Under the pieces are notes generated by a model that saw only the letters and a list, made by a program, of their open reading frames with translations, made no database searches and was not told where the DNA came from. Shown here in pieces: positions 8,926-19,978 of a stretch of 64,000 nucleotides of DNA; the stretch's first letter is position 1; every line of letters begins with the position of its first letter. A program made the translations under genes and the position numbers. Origin of the DNA: Streptomyces sp. TP-A0874 (lineage in GTDB: Bacteria; Actinomycetota; Actinomycetes; Streptomycetales; Streptomycetaceae); assembly GCF_001748085.1 (NCBI RefSeq), contig NZ_BBZK01000013.1, positions 1 to 64,000 of the forward strand. The letters are read 5' to 3'.

Positions 8926-8996
8926 CCCCGGGCTCTTCCCCGCCGCCGGCACGCCCTGGGGGCGGCTGTCAGTGCCCTGGTGCACCATCGGTGGTT

Positions 8997-10412
8997 GTGA
9001 GATCCGCGCCGACCATCCTCCACCTGGACATGGACGCGTTCTTCGCCGCCGTGGAGCAGGCCGTCAAACCCAGTCTGCGCGGCAAGCCCGTGGTGGTCGG
9101 AGGGCTCGGCCCGCGCGGGGTGGTGGCCACAGCCTCCTACGAGGCCCGGAAGTACGGCGTCCGCTCGGCGATGGTCATGGCCCAGGCGCGGCGGCTGTGC
9201 CCGCACGCCGCCTATCTCGCCCCCCGCTTCGCGGTCTACCGCCAGGTCAGTGAGGCCGTCATGGCTCTCCTCGGGGAGTTGTCACCCCTGGTCGAACCCC
9301 TCAGCCTCGACGAGGCCTTCGTCGACCTGGAAGCCGGTGGGGTGCAGCCTCGGGAGAGCGCTGTGCGGGCCGTTGGAGCGCGGCTGCGCGCCGATATCCG
9401 TGCTGTGACCACGCTCACCGGCTCCGTGGGCCTGGCCGGCTCCAAGATGCTCGCCAAGCTCGCCTCCGAGCAGGCCAAACCGGATGGCCTGAGGGTGATA
9501 CCGCCCGGAAGCGAGCGGGAGGTCCTCGCACCGCTCTCCGTGCGCGCGCTACCCGGCGTCGGACCGGCCACGGCCGAACAACTGCGAAGATCCGGCATCG
9601 GCACGGTGGCGGAGATGGCCGAGGCCGGTGAGGCGGAGTTGGTGCGGATGCTGGGCAGGGCTCATGGAGGCTCGCTGTACGCGCTGGCCAGCGGCCGGGA
9701 CGAGCGCCCCGTAGTCGCCGAGCGGGACGCGAAGTCCGTGTCGGTCGAGTCGACCTTCGACGTCGATCTGCATGACCGGGGCATGGTCCGGGCCGAGGTC
9801 GTGCGGCTGGCCGGCCGCTGTGTCGACCGGCTCCGCGCGGCCGGGCGCTCGGGGCGTACGGTCGTCCTCAAGGTCAGACGGTTCGACTTCTCCACCCTGA
9901 CCCGCTCCGAGACCCTCCGGGGACCCACCGACCATCCGGCCGTGATCCGGGAGGCGGCCGGGCGGCTACTCGAAGGGGTGGACACCACCGGCGGGGTGCG
10001 GCTGCTGGGCGTCGGGGTCACCGGGCTGAGCGACTTCACCCAGGAGGACCTCTTCGCCCAGCTGACCGCCGAGGAGTCGCCGGGCGAGGAGCCGGCGGCC
10101 CCGGTCACCGCGCGGCCCGCGGGCACGACCGGGGACGGCGCGGGGGAGGCCACGGAACGGGAGGGCGGCCTGCCGGTCGGCAGCCCGGTGGCACACCGCT
10201 GGCTCCCCGGACAGGATGTACACCATGCGGAGCTGGGCCCCGGCTGGGTGCAGGGCAGCGGGGTCGGCAGGGTCACCGTCCGCTTCGAAGGGCCGGAATC
10301 GGGGCCGGGCCGGGTACGCACCTTCCCCCTCGACGACCCGGCGCTGGAGCCCGCCGAGCCCGTTTCACCGCTCCTCGCCCGAAGGGGTCAGCCGCCGGCT
10401 CCCGGGGTCTGA
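8997..10412 (+). CDS. dinB: DNA polymerase IV (Y-family)
   Basis: Error-prone translesion DNA polymerase. The N-terminal catalytic motif ILHLDMDAFFAAVEQ and the second carboxylate motif EPLSLDEAFVDLE are intact, followed by the thumb helix-hairpin-helix (RALPGVGPATAEQLRRSGI) and a little-finger domain. The C-terminal 110 residues are a low-complexity extension ending near a short DNA-binding-like fold (AELGPGWVQGSGVGRVTVRF). A GTG at 8997 gives 471 residues; 8991 is equally open. The last 25 nt overlap the end of the convergent PRC-barrel gene. Confidence 0.92.
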   Translation: MRSAPTILHLDMDAFFAAVEQAVKPSLRGKPVVVGGLGPRGVVATASYEARKYGVRSAMVMAQARRLCPHAAYLAPRFAVYRQVSEAVMALLGELSPLVEPLSLDEAFVDLEAGGVQPRESAVRAVGARLRADIRAVTTLTGSVGLAGSKMLAKLASEQAKPDGLRVIPPGSEREVLAPLSVRALPGVGPATAEQLRRSGIGTVAEMAEAGEAELVRMLGRAHGGSLYALASGRDERPVVAERDAKSVSVESTFDVDLHDRGMVRAEVVRLAGRCVDRLRAAGRSGRTVVLKVRRFDFSTLTRSETLRGPTDHPAVIREAAGRLLEGVDTTGGVRLLGVGVTGLSDFTQEDLFAQLTAEESPGEEPAAPVTARPAGTTGDGAGEATEREGGLPVGSPVAHRWLPGQDVHHAELGPGWVQGSGVGRVTVRFEGPESGPGRVRTFPLDDPALEPAEPVSPLLARRGQPPAPGV

Positions 10413-10762
10413 CCGAAATCCTGGTCTCCCGCTCCCTCACCCTCCGGGGCGCCGACCTCCAACCCGTAGTGCCGGTAGAGCTGGATCTCCTGTTCGGGGC
10501 TCAGGTGGCGGCCGACACCGAAGTCCGGCGCCTCCTTGACCAGCGACCGCCGGTAGGGCACGCGCAGCGCGTCCTCGACGAACTCGCTCGGCTCCAGCGG
10601 TACGAAGGCGTCGCGACCGAAGAGGCCGGTCCGTACCGAGGCCCACTCGGGCATGCCTGTGGCGTCGTCCAGGTACACCTCGTCCACGATGCCGATCTTG
10701 GCGCCCTCGCTGTCGTAGGCCTTGCGGCCGATCAGGATGCGCGGGTCGATGCTGGTGTGCAC
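10388..10762 (-). CDS. PRC-barrel domain protein
   Basis: A 124-residue small cytoplasmic protein. A PRC barrel fills residues 8-80 (LIGRKAYDSEGAKIGIVDEV, then LEPSEFVEDALRVPY), followed by an acidic tail with SPEQEIQLYRHYGL. PRC barrels occur in ribosome maturation and photosynthetic reaction-centre proteins, and in many stress-type proteins whose roles are unknown; this one is of the last kind. The GTG start follows TTGGAGGG. The 3' end overlaps dinB by 25 nt in the opposite direction. Confidence 0.85.
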   Translation of the reverse strand: MHTSIDPRILIGRKAYDSEGAKIGIVDEVYLDDATGMPEWASVRTGLFGRDAFVPLEPSEFVEDALRVPYRRSLVKEAPDFGVGRHLSPEQEIQLYRHYGLEVGAPEGEGAGDQDFGQTPGAGG

Positions 10763-10870
10763 GGTCCCTCCAACCGTTGGCCCGAAAGCTCCCCCTTCTA
10801 CAAAAGGCCACATCGGGAGGTGCGGCCACTTGGGGGAACGCGAACCCCTTCCCGGCCGGAGCCTCGCTGC

Positions 10871-10876
10871 TAGGCT
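10871..10876 (+). promoter_or_regulatory. Candidate -10 element for the riboswitch-gcvP transcript
   Basis: TAGGCT matches the TANNNT pattern. It would place transcription start near 10883, just ahead of the first glycine aptamer. The -35 region is poor. Confidence 0.35.
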
Positions 10877-10895
10877 GGTCAGCGGCTGTTGACCC

Positions 10896-11112
10896 TGTGC
10901 GGGAGAGCTCTTCGTCGACGGGCGGAGGGCGCCGAAGGAGCAAATCCTCCCCGGAATCTCTCAGGCACACGTACCGCGCGGGTGAGGTCACTCTGGAAAG
11001 CAGGGCGGGTGACGGGGGAAGACCTCCCGGCCGCTGCCCTCACCGACGGTGAAAGCCGGAGCGCGCCCAGGGGCGGTCCGGTGAAGCTCTCAGGTCGATG
11101 ACAGAGGGGGAG
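10896..11112 (+). ncRNA. Tandem glycine riboswitch
   Basis: Two consecutive glycine aptamers precede gcvP. Aptamer I (about 10896-11000) shows the conserved GCGCCGAAGGAGCAA, CTCTCAGG and CACTCTGGAAAGC pieces. Aptamer II (about 11001-11112) shows CACCGACGGTGAAAGCC, GGTGAAGCTCTCAGGT and GACAGAGGGGGA. Glycine binding normally turns on glycine-cleavage genes. The 58 nt between the second aptamer and the gcvP start would hold the expression platform; I could not identify a clear terminator or a clear anti-ribosome-site helix there. Confidence 0.93.
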
Positions 11113-11170
11113 GCCGATCGGGTACCCGTGCCGTGGTGCTCGCAGGCCGTACCGACCAGGAGGCCCCCTG

Positions 11171-14056
<2,886 letters not shown>

Positions 14057-14071
14057 CCTGCTGAGTCCCGG

Positions 14072-14113
14072 CGGGGCCGGTCCGCTGCCCTCGAAGCGGG
14101 CGAACCGGCCCCG
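14072..14113. terminator. Bidirectional hairpin between gcvP and the convergent gene
   Basis: A 10-bp outer stem (CGGGGCCGGT with ACCGGCCCCG) encloses an inner 5-bp stem (CCGCT with AGCGG). It begins 16 nt after the gcvP stop and also faces the end of the minus-strand gene. Confidence 0.6.
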
Positions 14114-14157
14114 GGGAGCCGGGTCTGTCCGGACGGTGCCGCGCCATGGTGGCGCGG

Positions 14158-14745
14158 TCAGGGCTGGGGGAGCAGGATCTGGTCCGGGCCGCTCCGCAGC
14201 CGCAGCAGGGGCAGTAGTTCGGCCACCGGGTGCGGCCGATGGGACGCGATGCCGGGTGGGGCCGGGGCGAGCGGGACGAGGAGGTCGGCGGGGGCCGGCT
14301 GCCCGCCGGAGGCCTCGGCACCGGTCTCCGCGCGCAGCCAGAGGGTGAGCATGTAGAGCCCCGGTACGGAGAGCAGCCGGGGCTGGTAGGCCGTCGGCAG
14401 GGCGGCGGCCTGGGCCAGGGCGCGTTCGGTCGAGGCGATGTACGGCCCTTCGAAGAAGTGGGAGAAGGCCCAGCCGTCCGCGGTGAGCACGGTTTCGGCC
14501 GCCGCCACGGCCCGATCGGCGTTCCGGATCAGGAAACGCCAACCGGTCAGTCGGGAACGTGGTGGCTCCTGCCGCCCGTCGACGTGTTCGAGCACATGGA
14601 CCGGTAGTGGTGAGTCCGGGCTCAGCGGGCCTGTCTGGGAGCTCAGCGCGGGCGTGCGGTCCCGGTGGACGGCGGTCGGAGAACCAAGGGCCGTGACAGC
14701 ACACCGTAGGGCGGGCTCGGGCGCCGGAAGGGCAAGCAGCGGCAT
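14158..14745 (-). CDS. Hypothetical protein
   Basis: A 195-residue protein of no family I recognise. It is rich in Ala, Pro, Leu and Arg with a central part that looks folded (SRLTGWRFLIRNADRAVAAA, then GWAFSHFFEGPYIASTERAL). No signal peptide, membrane helix or motif is visible. The ATG at 14745 is preceded by GAGAGG; a GTG at 14763 is possible. It converges on gcvP and is followed by the shared hairpin. Confidence 0.7.
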   Translation of the reverse strand: MPLLALPAPEPALRCAVTALGSPTAVHRDRTPALSSQTGPLSPDSPLPVHVLEHVDGRQEPPRSRLTGWRFLIRNADRAVAAAETVLTADGWAFSHFFEGPYIASTERALAQAAALPTAYQPRLLSVPGLYMLTLWLRAETGAEASGGQPAPADLLVPLAPAPPGIASHRPHPVAELLPLLRLRSGPDQILLPQP

Positions 14746-15314
14746 GGTCGGGTCGCCTCTCACTTCTGAAAGACACGGTTTTGCGAACGCACGCGGACGA
14801 CGATGTCAGCGGTGGGGGGTCAGCGGGCAGCCGAGTTGTGACCGATTACCGGCGGCGCGGTTTCGCTGACCGTACGCAATCCTATACGACAAGTGTTCGC
14901 CCGGTGTTTCGCCTAGCCGTTCCGCCATTCGCCGGCAAGGGCGTATCGAGTCTTTATGGCGAGGCGTTTGCGCTGGATCCATCCGGTGGCCGGCTGCGCT
15001 ACCTCGCCTTTCGCTCCTGACAGGGTCGGCTGCTTTTCGTCTCTGCTTCACGGGGCAAAGGCCGGGCGCCGTGTGCGGTGGAGATGGCATGCCAAGAATA
15101 TGGCGACGGTGCGGATCTCGCGTCACGAATCCGGTTTTCCATGCCTGCTCGACGGGGCGGCGGCCCCTCCGTTCACGAGGAATCGAGACCACCCCTCGGA
15201 TCGGGCGGGACGGAGGCGTGCCCGCCACACCCGGCCGGTTCCGCACCGAGATGCGAGGCGCCGGAGGTGGGCGCAGTCTGGAAGGGCACACACCGGCTGA
15301 GTGAGGAGTGCTCA
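14746..15314. other. Intergenic region without a supported gene
   Basis: About 570 nt between the divergent hypothetical gene and the CsbD gene. It is less GC-rich than its surroundings (for example 14870-15070), which fits two promoters. I saw no frame with both codon bias and a ribosome site, and no RNA gene. Confidence 0.5.
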
Positions 15315-15524
15315 ATGGCTGACGACGGCGCGATGGACAAGATCAAGGGCAAGGCGAAAGAGATGGTCGGGAAGGCCAAGCACGACAAACAGATGAGTTC
15401 GGAGGGCGACACCGACCAGATGAAGGGCAAGGCCAAGGAAGGCATGGAGGAGGCCAAGAAGCGCGCCTCCGGCATGAAGGACTCGATGAAGCAGGAGAAG
15501 GGCAAGGGCAAGGACCAGCAGTAG
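15315..15524 (+). CDS. CsbD-family stress protein
   Basis: A 69-residue, lysine-rich, very hydrophilic protein with the CsbD-like repeats MDKIKGKAKEMVGKAK and TDQMKGKAKEGMEEAKKRA. CsbD was found as a SigB-controlled general stress protein in Bacillus; its molecular role is unknown. The ATG follows GTGAGGAG with good spacing. It stands alone, with long non-coding stretches on both sides, as expected of a separately controlled stress gene. Confidence 0.9.
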   Translation: MADDGAMDKIKGKAKEMVGKAKHDKQMSSEGDTDQMKGKAKEGMEEAKKRASGMKDSMKQEKGKGKDQQ

Positions 15525-15913
15525 CGGGTAACGACCGCGAAGCGGTCCCGCCGCAGCCGGTCGCTGCGGTCCGTCGGGCCGTCGACGCCGAGGGGACGGA
15601 ATCTGCGGCCGTCCTTCTCGGCATCGACGGCGGCCCGACCGCGTTCTGCCTTCCGGAGCAAGCGCTGGGCGTGCCGGTACCGGCACGCCCAGAGTCGTCG
15701 GTCAGGGTCGTCGGAAAATTGCGTGGGCGCGCCCGAGTCAGCGGCCCGACCTTTCCGACCAGGGTCGACGGCTGCTGTGACCGGTCTCGACCGGGGTCGG
15801 GAGAGGACTCCGGGCGAGGTTGGGCGACCCATGGGCATCTGGCCTCCACAGGGCGTTATGAACCACACTGCCTGGGCAGCATCGGTGCACGGCCCGCTTG
15901 AGGAGGCGCTTCG
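15525..15913. other. Intergenic region with a 28-bp perfect palindrome
   Basis: About 390 nt between the CsbD gene and the next gene. The only clear structure is the palindrome at 15665-15692. No gene is supported. Confidence 0.5.
15665..15692. repeat. 28-bp perfect palindrome
   Basis: CTGGGCGTGCCGGT is followed directly by its reverse complement ACCGGCACGCCCAG, with no mismatch and no spacer. It lies 140 nt after the CsbD stop and 220 nt before the next start. It may be a terminator hairpin without a T-tract, or a protein-binding site. Confidence 0.75.
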
Positions 15914-17416
15914 ATGGGTGAGAAGGTCGCGGCGGGCGGGTTCGACCTGTCCGATCCGCAGCGGTACCGCGAGAAGTTGCACCAGTGTCTCGCGGGGCTG
16001 GAGCGGCTGTTGGAGGAGAAGCGTTTCGACCGCCCCAAGAACCTGATGGGTCTGGAGATCGAACTGAACCTCGCCGGGGCCGACGGAATGCCCCGGATGC
16101 TGAACGCGGAGGTCCTCGACCGGATCTCCAGCGGGGATTTCCAGACGGAACTCGGCCAGTTCAACCTTGAAGTGAATATCGTGCCCCACCGGCTGACGGG
16201 CCGCGTTCTGGACCAGCTCGCCGAGGAGCTCCGAACTGGTCTCTCGTACGCCGATCGCAAGGCCAACGAAGTCTCCGCGGGCATAGTGATGATCGGTATC
16301 CTGCCCACGCTCACCGCTCCGGACCTGGTCTCGGGAAACCTCACCGCGGTCGACCGGTACACCCTGCTGAACGACCGGATCATCGCCGCGCGGGGCGAGA
16401 ACATATTCCTCGACATCGAGGGCGTCGAGCGGCTGACGTACACCAGCGGGTCGATCGCCCCCGAGGCGGCCTGCACCTCCGTGCAGTTGCACCTCCAGGT
16501 GACCCCCGGTCGATTCGCCTCGGTGTGGAACGCGGCACAGGCGGTGGCAGCCGTACAGATCGCCGTCGGCGCCAACGCGCCGTTCCTGTTCGGTAGGGAG
16601 CTCTGGCGCGAGTCCAGGCCACCGCTTTTCCTGCAGTCCACGGACACCCGGCCGCCCGAGTTGAAAGCCCAGGGGGTCCGCCCCCGGACCTGGTTCGGGG
16701 AACGATGGGTCGACTCGGCCCGGGATCTGTTCGAGGAGAACCTCCGCTACTTCCCCGCCCTGCTGCCGATCTGCGACGAGGAGGACCCGATGCGGGTCAT
16801 CGAGGCCGGCGGTGTGCCCAGCCTCCAGGAACTCGTTCTGCACAACGGCACCGTCTACCGTTGGAACCGGCCGGTCTACGGGGTCGCCGACGGCCTGCCC
16901 CACCTCCGGGTGGAGAACCGGGTGCTCCCCGCCGGGCCCACCGTGGACGATGTCATCGCCAACGCCGCCTTCTACTACGGGCTGGTGCGCGCCCTGGCCG
17001 ACGAGTCCCGCCCGGTGTGGTCCCGGCTGCCCTTCCAGGACGCGGCCGCCAACTTCGACACCGCGTGCCGCTACGGCATCGACGCCACCTTGCGCTGGCC
17101 CCGGTCGGGGCGCACCGGGGGAGTGGCCGAGGTCCCGGCGGCCCGACTCGTCCAGGAAGAGCTGTTGCCCCTGGCGGCAGCCGGCCTGGACGCCTGGCAG
17201 GTGGCGCCGGCCGACCGGGACCGGTACCTGGGGATCATCGAGGAACGGTGCCGGCGACGGGCCAACGGCGCGTCCTGGCAGGCGGCGGTCTTCCACCGCG
17301 CCATGGAGCGCGGGCTCGACCGGAGATCCGCGCTGGCCGCGACCACCCGGCGCTACTGTGAGCTGATGAGAACCGGGGAACCGGTGCACGCCTGGCCCAT
17401 CTCCTTCCCCGGCTGA
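15914..17416 (+). CDS. Glutamate-cysteine ligase-like (GCS2-type) enzyme
   Basis: A 500-residue member of the glutamate-cysteine ligase superfamily of ATP-dependent carboxylate-amine ligases. Typical pieces are NLMGLEIELNLA near residue 37 and FQTELGQFNLEVN near residue 77, with Glu residues placed to bind metal and substrate. Streptomyces makes mycothiol and ergothioneine rather than glutathione, so the product is uncertain and gamma-glutamyl transfer to another amine is possible. The ATG follows GAGGAGG with 7-nt spacing. No operon partner is close; a hairpin follows at 17459. Confidence 0.8.
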   Translation: MGEKVAAGGFDLSDPQRYREKLHQCLAGLERLLEEKRFDRPKNLMGLEIELNLAGADGMPRMLNAEVLDRISSGDFQTELGQFNLEVNIVPHRLTGRVLDQLAEELRTGLSYADRKANEVSAGIVMIGILPTLTAPDLVSGNLTAVDRYTLLNDRIIAARGENIFLDIEGVERLTYTSGSIAPEAACTSVQLHLQVTPGRFASVWNAAQAVAAVQIAVGANAPFLFGRELWRESRPPLFLQSTDTRPPELKAQGVRPRTWFGERWVDSARDLFEENLRYFPALLPICDEEDPMRVIEAGGVPSLQELVLHNGTVYRWNRPVYGVADGLPHLRVENRVLPAGPTVDDVIANAAFYYGLVRALADESRPVWSRLPFQDAAANFDTACRYGIDATLRWPRSGRTGGVAEVPAARLVQEELLPLAAAGLDAWQVAPADRDRYLGIIEERCRRRANGASWQAAVFHRAMERGLDRRSALAATTRRYCELMRTGEPVHAWPISFPG

Positions 17417-17458
17417 GCCACCCGGGACCGGGGGCGGCCGTCAGCCGCCTCTCCCGGA

Positions 17459-17479
17459 GCGGCGCCCCGAAGGCGCCGC
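17459..17479 (+). terminator. Hairpin after the ligase gene
   Basis: GCGGCGCC and GGCGCCGC form a perfect 8-bp stem around the loop CCGAA, 43 nt after the stop codon. Confidence 0.55.
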
Positions 17480-17613
17480 CGTGCCCCCGCGGGTGTAGGA
17501 AGAGGCAGGGCCGCGCGGACGGCGTCGCCGTCGGAACGTCACCGATCCGACCCCGCGCCGAGCCCCGGCACAGTGGTGGGCGATGAGACGGCCCGGCGTA
17601 ACGGGAGGCAAGT

Positions 17614-18417
17614 GTGCAGGCAGAACCGGGTCGGACGGTCGATCCCCCACTCCTCCCGGGGCTCTCGCCGCGCACACTGCGCCAGGAGACGCTGCTTGTG
17701 CTGGGACTGTCGCTCGGAGCGAGCGCCGTCTCGGCCCTGATCAGCTTCGTCGGTTCGGTGACCGCACCGGGCGGCCTCCAGGACCGGGCCGCCAAGCTCA
17801 ACGTCTCCCGCGCCCCCGGGCGTCCCTGGCTCGACCTGGCCTGGCAGCTCTTCAGCATCGGCACCGCCCTGCTCCCGGTGGCCCTGGTGGCCTACCTGCT
17901 GCTGCGGGAGGGCGCCGGGGGGCTGCGGGCGATCGGCCTGGACCGCCGCAGGCCGATGTTCGACCTGAGCCGCGGCGCGGCGCTCGCGGCAGCGGTGGGA
18001 GGCACCGGTCTCCTGTTCTACCTGGCCGTTTGGTCGGTCGGCGGGAACCTCACGGTGGTGCCGGAGTCGCTGCCGTCGGTGTGGTGGAAGTTCCCGGTAC
18101 TCATCGCCTCCGCTCTGCAGAACGCCCTGCTGGAGGAGGTCGTCGTGGTCGGCTACCTCCTGCGCAGACTGGCGCAGCTGGGGTGGACGCCGCTCGCCGC
18201 TCTGGCCGCGAGTTCCGTGCTGCGCGGTTCCTACCACCTCTACCAGGGCGTCGGAGGACTGGTCGGCAACATGGCCATGGGTGTGCTCTTCGTGCTCCTC
18301 TACCGTCGCTGGGGGAGGGTCGGCCCGCTGGTGGCCGCACACGCACTGATCGACATCGTGGCCTTCGGCGGCTACGCGCTGCTGGCCGGAGAGGTCAGCT
18401 GGCTCCCCACCGCCTGA
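17614..18417 (+). CDS. CPBP-family intramembrane metalloprotease
   Basis: A 267-residue multi-spanning membrane protein. The Abi/CPBP signature is present: the EE pair at residues 174-175 in NALLEEVVVVGYLLRRL, a later RGSYHLYQG segment and a C-terminal HALIDIVAF. These give the two glutamates and two histidines expected for metal-dependent intramembrane proteolysis, as in Rce1. The GTG start follows GGGAGGC. Substrates are unknown. It converges on the PhzF-like gene with a strong hairpin between them. Confidence 0.87.
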   Translation: MQAEPGRTVDPPLLPGLSPRTLRQETLLVLGLSLGASAVSALISFVGSVTAPGGLQDRAAKLNVSRAPGRPWLDLAWQLFSIGTALLPVALVAYLLLREGAGGLRAIGLDRRRPMFDLSRGAALAAAVGGTGLLFYLAVWSVGGNLTVVPESLPSVWWKFPVLIASALQNALLEEVVVVGYLLRRLAQLGWTPLAALAASSVLRGSYHLYQGVGGLVGNMAMGVLFVLLYRRWGRVGPLVAAHALIDIVAFGGYALLAGEVSWLPTA

Positions 18418-18446
18418 CCCCCGGAGCGGCCCGGACGGTCGTCGTC

Positions 18447-18476
18447 GGCCTACCCGGGCCGCCGGCCGGGTAGGCC
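18447..18476. terminator. Bidirectional hairpin between CPBP and PhzF-like genes
   Basis: GGCCTACCCGG and CCGGGTAGGCC form a perfect 11-bp stem with an 8-nt loop, ending 4 nt before the 3' end of the convergent gene. Confidence 0.7.
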
Positions 18477-18480
18477 CGGG

Positions 18481-19302
18481 TCACCAGCCCGGGAGCAACT
18501 CGCCGTCGACGACGGTGACCGCTTCCCCGGTGAGCAGCGTGCGTTCACCCCGCAACCCGGTACGCACCAGCCCGGTGCGCGCTGAGACCTGCAGGCCCGT
18601 CAACTCCTCCCGCCCCATGCGCGGCGACCAGAACGGTGCCAGAGCGGTGTGGGCGCTGCCGGTGACCGGGTCCTCGTCGATACCGACGGCCGGACCGAAG
18701 AAGCGCGAGACGTAGTCATAGCCCCGCCGCCGGTCAGCGGCCGGCGCGGTGACGATGACGCCCCGGTGGCTTAGTCGGCCGATGGCCGCGAAGTCCGGGG
18801 CGACCGAGCGGACGGTGGCCTCGTCGGCGAGTTCCAGCAGGAGGTCTCCGCAGTGCGGCCCGGTGTCGTGAGCCGAGAGGGGCTCCGCGCCCAGCGCCGC
18901 GCCGACCGTGGCCGGTACGCCGACAGGGGAGAGCGGAGCCGTCGGGAAGTCCATGGTGATGGAACCGTCCGCGCCGGGCGTCGCGGACAGGACGCCGCTG
19001 CGGGTGGCGAAGCGAACGCCTCCGGTGGCGGCCCCGGTGCCGCGGAGTACGTGGGCCGTCGCCAGTGTCGCGTGGCCGCACAGGTCGACCTCGGTCACCG
19101 GGGTGAACCAGCGGAGCGCCCAGTCGGCCCCGGTACCGGAGGCGAGGGGGTGGGCGAACGCCGTCTCGGCGAGGTTGACCTCGGCGGCCACTTGTTGGAG
19201 CCACCCGTCCTCGGGGAAGCCGCCCCGTTCGAGGAGCACCACCCCGGCCGGGTTGCCGGAGAAGGGGCGGTCGGTGAAAGCGTCGACGATTCGGATGCGC
19301 AT
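18481..19302 (-). CDS. PhzF-family isomerase/epimerase
   Basis: A 273-residue member of the diaminopimelate-epimerase-fold PhzF family. The catalytic glutamate lies in VNLAETAFAHP, and substrate-binding pieces are VDLCGHATLATAHVL and GIDEDPVTGSAHTALAP. PhzF itself isomerises 2,3-dihydro-3-hydroxyanthranilate in phenazine synthesis, but most family members, including solitary ones like this, have unknown substrates. No phenazine genes are nearby. The ATG at 19302 starts the conserved beta-strand MRIRIVDAFTD. Its ribosome site is weak. Confidence 0.85.
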   Translation of the reverse strand: MRIRIVDAFTDRPFSGNPAGVVLLERGGFPEDGWLQQVAAEVNLAETAFAHPLASGTGADWALRWFTPVTEVDLCGHATLATAHVLRGTGAATGGVRFATRSGVLSATPGADGSITMDFPTAPLSPVGVPATVGAALGAEPLSAHDTGPHCGDLLLELADEATVRSVAPDFAAIGRLSHRGVIVTAPAADRRRGYDYVSRFFGPAVGIDEDPVTGSAHTALAPFWSPRMGREELTGLQVSARTGLVRTGLRGERTLLTGEAVTVVDGELLPGW

Positions 19303-19343
19303 GGAGAGGACCCTAAGGTCTCGGATCGGTGGCCCCCTCGGCT

Positions 19344-19850
19344 CTACGGCAGCGGTTCCCGGTGGCCCGTCTCCAACCAGGCGCTCAACGAGTCGCCGTC
19401 CCGCACGACTTCGGCGCCGAGTCCGACGAGAAGACGCTGGGCCGCGGTGTTCTCCGCCTTCGTGTTCGCCAAGACCCTCCGAAAGCCGTCGGCGCCCGCC
19501 CGCTGCACAAGTTGCCGGAGCGCCGCCCCGCCCACGCCGACCCCGCGCACCGGACGGCCCAGCCAGATTCCGGCCTCGGCCGCGTGCGGCTTTTGGGGCA
19601 CCGGGCGAAGCCGGGCGGCGCCGACCACGGACCGCCCCACGAGCACGGCGTACGTCGCCTCCACCGGATCGGCGGCCAAGGCCCGGGAGCGGTGGAACCG
19701 AAGGAAGGCGGTCCGCCGCTCCGGAGTCCAACCGGGCGGTCCGGGAGTCGCCGGCATCACCTCACGGGGCTCCGCGTCGGCGACGGCGGTGGCCAGCAAC
19801 TCCTCCAAGAGGGCGGCGTCGAGCGGGCGGAGCGTGACATCGGGGCGCAT
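19344..19850 (-). CDS. GNAT-family N-acetyltransferase
   Basis: A 168-residue acetyltransferase. The acetyl-CoA-binding motif appears as GIWLGRPVRGVGVGGAALRQLVQRA (shown in part), followed by the late strand-helix NTKAENTAAQRLLVGLGAEVV, typical of GNATs that modify amino acids, peptides or ribosomal proteins. The substrate cannot be predicted. The ATG follows GGAAGG. It lies 41 nt upstream of the PhzF-like gene on the same strand, so the two are probably co-transcribed. Confidence 0.83.
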   Translation of the reverse strand: MRPDVTLRPLDAALLEELLATAVADAEPREVMPATPGPPGWTPERRTAFLRFHRSRALAADPVEATYAVLVGRSVVGAARLRPVPQKPHAAEAGIWLGRPVRGVGVGGAALRQLVQRAGADGFRRVLANTKAENTAAQRLLVGLGAEVVRDGDSLSAWLETGHREPLP

Positions 19851-19978
19851 GGTCGCAGCCTTCCACCGGGGTGGGGCGTCCGGCCAAGGGTTTTCCGCTC
19901 CGGGGCCGGCCCGACGCCGTGCTGACGTCCGGGGCCACCCCGGACGGCGCCCCCGTACCCGCCTGCGATGATGACCCG

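Noticed and set aside
14781..15020. Small open frame in the gap before CsbD
   Set aside because: No ribosome site, no codon bias, no recognisable protein.
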